A stretch of 64,000 nucleotides of DNA from Duganella sp. Root1480D1 (GTDB lineage: Bacteria > Pseudomonadota > Gammaproteobacteria > Burkholderiales > Burkholderiaceae_D): the NCBI RefSeq assembly GCF_001427305.1, contig NZ_LMFZ01000047.1:288696-352695 (forward strand), read 5' to 3'. Both the position numbers and the translations under genes were made by a program. Position 1 is the stretch's first letter, and every line of letters starts with the position of its first letter. Positions 59,435-64,000 of this stretch are shown one piece after another. The notes beneath the pieces were generated by a model. That model did not search any database and was not told where the DNA came from. It was given only the letters and a program-made list of their open reading frames with translations.

Positions 59435-59445
59435 TTGCAACTTAC

Positions 59446-59712
59446 TTAGACGATTTGTGCAGCTTGCACTACACGGGTCACCGTCCACGCCTTCGTTTTG
59501 GAGATCGGACGACCTTCCACGATCTCTACCGTGTCACCGGCTTTGACCTGGTTGGTCTCGTCGTGCGCGTGGTACTTGGCGCTACGCACGATGATCTTGC
59601 CATACAGAGGGTGCTTGACGTGACGTTCGATCAGAACGGTAACGGTCTTGTCCATCTTGTCGGACACGACTTTACCGATCAGAGTACGCTTCAGCTTAAC
59701 TTGTTCGGTCAT
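59446..59712 (-). CDS. rpsQ: 30S ribosomal protein S17
   Basis: 16S rRNA binder, 88 residues. RTLIGKVVSDKMDKTVTVLIE and YHAHDETNQVKAGDTVEIVEGRP are conserved. Overlaps rpmC by four bases. Last gene of the S10 part. Confidence 0.98.
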   Translation of the reverse strand: MTEQVKLKRTLIGKVVSDKMDKTVTVLIERHVKHPLYGKIIVRSAKYHAHDETNQVKAGDTVEIVEGRPISKTKAWTVTRVVQAAQIV

Positions 59713-59900
59713 TTCGCTTCCTTCGAGTTCATTACCGTTTTCACGCGGGCGATGTCGCGGCGGACCTTCTTCAGCTGCGAGCTGTTGCCCAGCTGCTGGG
59801 TAGCAGCTTGCATACGCAGACCGAACTGGGCCTTCAGCAGGTCGTTCAGTTCTTTCTGCAGTGCAGCCTGGTCTTTGCCACGGAGTTCAGATGCTTTCAT
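59709..59900 (-). CDS. rpmC: 50S ribosomal protein L29
   Basis: Exit-tunnel protein and docking site for trigger factor and SRP. A 63-residue two-helix protein, MKASELRGKDQAALQKELN, with VRRDIARVKTVMN near the end. Confidence 0.98.
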   Translation of the reverse strand: MKASELRGKDQAALQKELNDLLKAQFGLRMQAATQQLGNSSQLKKVRRDIARVKTVMNSKEAK

Positions 59901-59912
59901 ATTTCACTCCAA

Positions 59913-60332
59913 TTATTGGCCAACCTGGCGCACCACGAAGGTGGTAGCCAGAGGCAGTTTAGCAGCAGCCAGACGGAACGCTTCGCGTGCCAGTTCTTCG
60001 CCAACGCCATCCATTTCGTACAGGACTTTGCCTGGACGGATTTCGGCAACGTAGTACTCCGGATTACCTTTACCGTTACCCATACGGACTTCGGCAGGCT
60101 TGTTGGAGATCGGCTTGTCTGGGAAAACACGGATCCAGATACGGCCACCACGCTTGATGTGACGGGTCATTGCACGACGAGCGGACTCGATCTGGCGTGC
60201 AGTGATACGGCCACGAGCCACGGCCTTCAGGCCGAACTCACCGAACGACACGTTAGTGCCGGTGGAGTGCGAAATGCCGGTGTTGCGGCCTTTCTGCTCT
60301 TTACGATATTTCCTGCGGCTTGGTTGCAGCAT
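59913..60332 (-). CDS. rplP: 50S ribosomal protein L16
   Basis: Needed for the peptidyl-transferase centre. 139 residues, MLQPSRRKYRKEQKGRNTG; GRIWIRVFPDKPISNKPAEVRMG is the signature block. Confidence 0.98.
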   Translation of the reverse strand: MLQPSRRKYRKEQKGRNTGISHSTGTNVSFGEFGLKAVARGRITARQIESARRAMTRHIKRGGRIWIRVFPDKPISNKPAEVRMGNGKGNPEYYVAEIRPGKVLYEMDGVGEELAREAFRLAAAKLPLATTFVVRQVGQ

Positions 60333-60334
60333 GC

Positions 60335-61126
60335 TTATTCTCCTGCTTTGTCAGCTGCAGCCGGCTTGGCAGCGCGGCGGGCGGCTGGGGCTTTGGCGCC
60401 TGGAGCTGGACGGCGGCCAGCTGGCTTACCGTCGTCGCGGCGCGGGCCACGTGGCTTCTTCTCTTCGGCCGGGGTGTCGATGACTGGTGCTTCGCCGGTG
60501 GCGGAGCGGTCACCCTTGTACACCCACACCTTGACACCGATGATGCCGTAGGTGGTGGAAGCTTCGGAGGTACCGTAGTCGATGTCCGCCTTCAGGGTAT
60601 GCAGAGGCACACGGCCTTCACGATACCATTCGGTACGGGCGATCTCGATGCCGTTCAGACGACCCGAGGACATGATCTTGATGCCCTGGGCGCCCAGGCG
60701 CATTGCGTTCTGCATGGCGCGCTTCATGGCGCGGCGGAACATAATACGCTTTTCCAGCTGCTGGGAGATCGAGTCAGCGATCAGCTGAGCGTCGATTTCC
60801 GGCTTACGGATTTCTTCGATGTTCACGTGCACTGGCACGCCCATGATCTTGGTCAGGGCGGACTTCAGCACTTCGATGTCCTCGCCCTTCTTGCCGATCA
60901 CGACGCCAGGACGCGAGCTGTACACGGTGAAGCGTGCGTTCTTGGCAGGACGCTCGATCACGATGCGGCCGACGGAAGCGTTTTTCAGCTTCTTCTTCAG
61001 GAAAGCACGTGCCTTCAGGTCTTCGTTCAGCATCGAAGCGAAGTTACCGTTGGTTGCGTACCAGCGAGATGCCCAGTTACGGGTGACCGCCAGACGGAAA
61101 CCGGTTGGATGAATTTTCTGACCCAT
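60335..61126 (-). CDS. rpsC: 30S ribosomal protein S3
   Basis: mRNA-entry protein. 263 residues: a KH domain (SRPGVVIGKKGEDIEVL) and C-terminal domain (GRLNGIEIARTEWYREGRVPLHTL), plus an alanine/arginine-rich tail of about 45 residues that is longer than in E. coli, as in other Burkholderiales. Confidence 0.98.
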   Translation of the reverse strand: MGQKIHPTGFRLAVTRNWASRWYATNGNFASMLNEDLKARAFLKKKLKNASVGRIVIERPAKNARFTVYSSRPGVVIGKKGEDIEVLKSALTKIMGVPVHVNIEEIRKPEIDAQLIADSISQQLEKRIMFRRAMKRAMQNAMRLGAQGIKIMSSGRLNGIEIARTEWYREGRVPLHTLKADIDYGTSEASTTYGIIGVKVWVYKGDRSATGEAPVIDTPAEEKKPRGPRRDDGKPAGRRPAPGAKAPAARRAAKPAAADKAGE

Positions 61127-61135
61127 CGCAGCTCC

Positions 61136-61465
61136 TTAGTTACCGACAGTCACGTAAATGTGACAGGATTGTTTCGAGATACGGTCGCCACGACCTTTAG
61201 CGCGTGCAGTGAAGCGCTTCAGGACTGGACCCTTTTCGACGTAGATCGTTTTCACGATCAGTTCGTCGATGTCGGCACCGTCGTTGTGCTCGGCGTTCGC
61301 AATAGCGGACTCCAGCACTTTCTTGACGATGAACGCGCCTTTCTTTGGGCTGAACTGCAGAATGTTGAGCGCAGCGTCAACCTTCTTGCCGCGGATCAGG
61401 TCAGCGATCAGGCGACCTTTTTGATCCGACAGGCGCACGCCTTTGAGGATAGCTTTGGTTTCCAT
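61136..61465 (-). CDS. rplV: 50S ribosomal protein L22
   Basis: Lines the exit tunnel with its beta-hairpin (VKTIYVEKGPVLKRFTARAKGR). 109 residues. Overlaps the rpsS stop by one base. Confidence 0.98.
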   Translation of the reverse strand: METKAILKGVRLSDQKGRLIADLIRGKKVDAALNILQFSPKKGAFIVKKVLESAIANAEHNDGADIDELIVKTIYVEKGPVLKRFTARAKGRGDRISKQSCHIYVTVGN

Positions 61466-61740
61466 TATTTCTTAGCCTTTTTGTCAGCAGCGTGGCCCTT
61501 GAAGGTACGGGTCAGCGCGAATTCGCCGAGCTTGTGACCAACCATGTTTTCGGACACGTACACAGGCACGTGGACCTTGCCGTTGTGCACGGCAATGGTC
61601 AGACCGATGAAGTCAGGCATGATCGTCGAGCGACGGGACCAGGTTTTGATTGGCTTTTTGTCTTTGGTCGCTTGCGCGGTCTCGACTTTTTTCACCAGGT
61701 GGGCGTCGCAGAACGGCCCTTTTTTCAATGAACGAGTCAT
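61465..61740 (-). CDS. rpsS: 30S ribosomal protein S19
   Basis: Head protein, 91 residues. MTRSLKKGPFCDAHLVKKVE and VYVSENMVGHKLGEFALTRTFKGH are conserved. Confidence 0.98.
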   Translation of the reverse strand: MTRSLKKGPFCDAHLVKKVETAQATKDKKPIKTWSRRSTIMPDFIGLTIAVHNGKVHVPVYVSENMVGHKLGEFALTRTFKGHAADKKAKK

Positions 61741-61749
61741 GGTTTATCC

Positions 61750-62577
61750 TTATTTCTTGCCGCGGCGAGAGACGATCATCGAAGAAGTACGCTTGTTGGA
61801 GCGAGTCTTCTTACCCTTGGTCTGCTGGCCCCATGGGGACACTGGATGACGACCAGCTGCGGTACGGCCTTCACCACCACCGTGCGGGTGGTCGATCGGG
61901 TTCATCACCACACCGCGGACGGTTGGGCGAACACCGCGCCAGCGCATGGCACCGGCTTTACCGATCTTGCGCAGGCTGTGCTCAGCATTGCCGACTTCGC
62001 CGATGGTGGCGCGGCACTCGATGTGCACGCGGCGCACTTCGCCGGAGCGCAGGCGAACCTGGGCGTAGGTACCTTCACGGGCCATCAGGACCACAACAGC
62101 ACCAGCGGTACGGGCCATCTGGGCACCTTTACCTGGCAGCATTTCCACGCAGTGGATGTTGGTGCCGACTGGGATGTTACGGATTGGCAGGCAATTGCCG
62201 GCCTTGATCGGCGCTTCCGAACCGTTCAGCAGGGTGTCGCCAACAGCAACGCCTTTCGGGGCGATGATGTACTTGCGCTCGCCGTCGGCGTAGCACAGCA
62301 GGGCGATGTGTGCGGTACGGTTTGGATCGTATTCGATACGTTCCACTTTCGCAGGGATGCCATCCTTGTTGCGCTTGAAGTCCACAATACGGTAGTGCTG
62401 CTTGTGGCCACCGCCGATGTGGCGGGTGGTGATGTGACCGTTGTTGTTACGGCCAGCAGTCTTCGACTTCTTTTCCAGCAGGGCGGCGAACGGACGACCT
62501 TTGAACAGGTCGCTGTTCACAACCTTCACCATGCCGCGACGGCCTGGGGAGGTTGGCTTCATCTTAACGAGTGCCAT
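61750..62577 (-). CDS. rplB: 50S ribosomal protein L2
   Basis: Large rRNA-binding protein next to the peptidyl-transferase centre. 275 residues; the conserved histidine region is MNPIDHPHGGGEGRTAAGRH. Overlaps rplW by one base. Confidence 0.98.
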   Translation of the reverse strand: MALVKMKPTSPGRRGMVKVVNSDLFKGRPFAALLEKKSKTAGRNNNGHITTRHIGGGHKQHYRIVDFKRNKDGIPAKVERIEYDPNRTAHIALLCYADGERKYIIAPKGVAVGDTLLNGSEAPIKAGNCLPIRNIPVGTNIHCVEMLPGKGAQMARTAGAVVVLMAREGTYAQVRLRSGEVRRVHIECRATIGEVGNAEHSLRKIGKAGAMRWRGVRPTVRGVVMNPIDHPHGGGEGRTAAGRHPVSPWGQQTKGKKTRSNKRTSSMIVSRRGKK

Positions 62578-62894
62578 TATTTAGCCTCCTCGGTGAAATT
62601 GATTTCCTGGCCTGGCTTCAGGCACACGAAAGCACGCTTGGTGTGGTTGCGGCGACCGATGAAACGGCCGGAACGCTTGACCTTACCTTCGCGGTTCACG
62701 GTCTGCACCGATTCCACTTCAACCTTGAACAGCAGTTCAACGGCGGCCTTGATTTCTGGCTTGGTCGCATCCTTGGACACCAGGAACACGATCTGTTCGT
62801 TCTTTTCCGCAACCATGGTGGCTTTTTCGGAAATGACCGGAGCCAGCAGCACCTTCATCAGGCGCTCTTCGCTGTGTTTGATAACTGCGCTCAT
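62577..62894 (-). CDS. rplW: 50S ribosomal protein L23
   Basis: Exit-tunnel protein binding trigger factor and SRP. 105 residues; VLLAPVISEKATMVAEKNEQIVF and FIGRRNHTKRAFVCLKPGQEI. Overlaps rplD by four bases. Confidence 0.98.
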   Translation of the reverse strand: MSAVIKHSEERLMKVLLAPVISEKATMVAEKNEQIVFLVSKDATKPEIKAAVELLFKVEVESVQTVNREGKVKRSGRFIGRRNHTKRAFVCLKPGQEINFTEEAK

Positions 62895-63511
62895 GCCAGC
62901 ATCTCCTCAATCTGTGCCAGGGCTGCCTTGGTGACCAGGACCTTCTTGTAGAAGACCAGGGACATTGGGTCAGCGTGACGTGGCTCGACAACCAGCACGT
63001 TCGGCAGGTTGCGGGAAGCCAGTTCCAGGTTTTCCTGGATGGTGTCGGTAACGATCAGGACCGAGTCCAGACCCATGCCGGTCAGCTTTTGCGACAGCAG
63101 CTTGGTCTTAGGGGCATCGATCGCCAGTTCTTCGATCACGACCAGACGCTCTTCACGGGCCAGCTGAGACAGGATCGAGCAGATACCTGCGCGATACATC
63201 TTCTTGTTGACCTTGTGGGTGAAGTTCTCGTCAGGGGAGTTCGGGAAGATGCGACCACCACCACGCCACAGCGGGGAGGAGGACATACCAGCACGAGCGC
63301 GGCCGGTGCCTTTTTGGCGCCATGGCTTCTTGGTCGTGTGGTGGACTTCTTCACGGTCTTTTTGCTTGCGGTTACCGCTACGTGCGTTAGCAGCGTAAGC
63401 AACGACGACTTGGTGGATCAGTGCTTCGTTGTAGTCACGGCCGAAGACGGTGTCAGCGGCGGCTACGTTGGAGGCGACTTGACCTTGCGCGTTCAAGAGC
63501 TTCAGTTCCAT
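62891..63511 (-). CDS. rplD: 50S ribosomal protein L4
   Basis: Tunnel protein and, in E. coli, autogenous repressor of the S10 operon. 206 residues; the tunnel loop is TTKKPWRQKGTGRARAGMSSSPLWRGGG, and LVIVDELAIDAPKTKL-like VVIEELAIDAPKTK is present. Four bases after rplC. Confidence 0.98.
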   Translation of the reverse strand: MELKLLNAQGQVASNVAAADTVFGRDYNEALIHQVVVAYAANARSGNRKQKDREEVHHTTKKPWRQKGTGRARAGMSSSPLWRGGGRIFPNSPDENFTHKVNKKMYRAGICSILSQLAREERLVVIEELAIDAPKTKLLSQKLTGMGLDSVLIVTDTIQENLELASRNLPNVLVVEPRHADPMSLVFYKKVLVTKAALAQIEEMLA

Positions 63512-63514
63512 CGA

Positions 63515-64000
63515 TTAAGCTCCCTTCTTTGCTTTAACTTTAACAGCTGGCGATACAACAACCTGGCCGTTTTTCGCGCCTGGCACTGCACCCTTCACCA
63601 GCAGCAGCTGGCGATCAGCGTCGATACGTGCGATTTCCAGATTCTGGGTGGTGACGGTGACGTCGCCCATGTGACCGGTCATGCGCTTACCTGGGAACAC
63701 ACGGCCTGGATCCTGCGCCATACCGATCGAGCCTGGTACGTTGTGCGAACGGGAGTTACCGTGGGTTTGACGACCCGATGCGAAGTTGTGACGCTTGATG
63801 GTACCGGCGTAGCCTTTACCAATCGACACACCTTGCACGTCGATCTTCTGACCGACTTCGAACAGGGAAGCGGCGATAACTTCACCGGCTTTCAGTTCGT
63901 TTGCTTTAGCTGCGTCAACGCGGAATTCCTTCAGGAAGGAACCAGCTTCGACACCTGCTTTAGCGTAGTGACCGGCAGCAGCTTTAGTCACGCGGGATGC
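63515..64000 (-). CDS. rplC: 50S ribosomal protein L3, N-terminus outside window
   Basis: The frame is open to the window edge (residues ASRVTKAAAGHYAKAGVEAG begin the visible part), so about 50-60 N-terminal residues lie outside. KGYAGTIKRHNFASGRQTHGNSRSHN and PGRVFPGKRMTGHMG are the conserved L3 blocks. First visible gene of the cluster; rpsJ and tuf would be expected beyond the edge. Confidence 0.97.
   Translation of the reverse strand, partial: ASRVTKAAAGHYAKAGVEAGSFLKEFRVDAAKANELKAGEVIAASLFEVGQKIDVQGVSIGKGYAGTIKRHNFASGRQTHGNSRSHNVPGSIGMAQDPGRVFPGKRMTGHMGDVTVTTQNLEIARIDADRQLLLVKGAVPGAKNGQVVVSPAVKVKAKKGA

Noticed and set aside
1..64000. Mobile elements, prophage or secretion-system islands
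   Set aside because: No transposase, integrase, phage structural or conjugation genes were seen; nearly all genes are chromosomal housekeeping or envelope functions.

Overview
The window looks like a chromosomal segment of a high-GC betaproteobacterium, most likely of the family Oxalobacteraceae (Massilia/Duganella/Janthinobacterium group). This rests on protein character and gene order: lolB-ispE-tRNA-Gln-prs-rplY, mrcA divergent from pilMNOPQ-aroK-aroB, cyaY/lptM/lysA, resB-ccsB beside cytochrome c4, and an S10-spc-alpha ribosomal cluster. The assignment is inference, since no database could be searched. No insertion sequence, prophage, plasmid gene or CRISPR array was seen.

Layout. Positions 1-4830 hold the 3' part of a DUF3999 gene, pth, and a block of small, mostly unknown genes. 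One of these is a five-gene + strand operon with a TTGACA promoter, an ArsR-type regulator, two small membrane proteins and a DUF1460 peptidase-like protein. Positions 4877-10050 (minus strand) carry cell-envelope and precursor genes: TPR lipoprotein, lolB, ispE, tRNA-Gln, prs and rplY. Positions 10114-13981 (plus) carry mutM, a dynamin-like GTPase and mutY in a tight row. Positions 13988-23461 (minus) carry a small coiled-coil membrane protein, a TMEM175-type channel, dgt, an in-frame aroK-aroB fusion, a Big-1-like lipoprotein and pilMNOPQ. PBP1A (mrcA) diverges from pilM.

Positions 26089-36086 contain cyaY, lptM, lysA, msrPQ, a small unknown membrane protein, ccsB, resB, cytochrome c4, engB and hemB. 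Three related palindromic elements lie between convergent genes here. Each carries a GTCTGACCC/GGGTCAGAC hairpin and begins at the stop codons of its neighbours. Positions 36084-40827 (minus) hold a sodium:solute symporter and a three-gene set: a zinc-ribbon membrane protein, a membrane-bound AraC-type regulator and a SUMF1-fold protein. Positions 40922-48061 hold an OmpR/EnvZ-like two-component system in one operon with an RND efflux adaptor and pump, and a divergent Spy-like periplasmic chaperone. dsbD follows.

Positions 50081-64000 (minus) are the ribosomal protein gene cluster rplC...rpsQ / rplN...rpsK / rpsD-rpoA-rplQ, with secY, infA and rpmJ. rplC runs off the window end. The cluster is broken by three gaps that carry hairpins or promoter-like sequences: rpsQ-rplN, rpsK-rpsD and rpoA-rplQ. 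A canonical terminator closes it after rplQ.

The most notable observations are the mutM-dynamin-mutY coupling, the stop-codon-abutting palindromic repeat family, the aroK-aroB fusion, the inserted ArsR/DUF1460 operon between pth and rplY, the zinc-ribbon/AraC/SUMF1 module, and the three hairpins between prs and rplY that end in a terminator at the rplY ribosome binding site.
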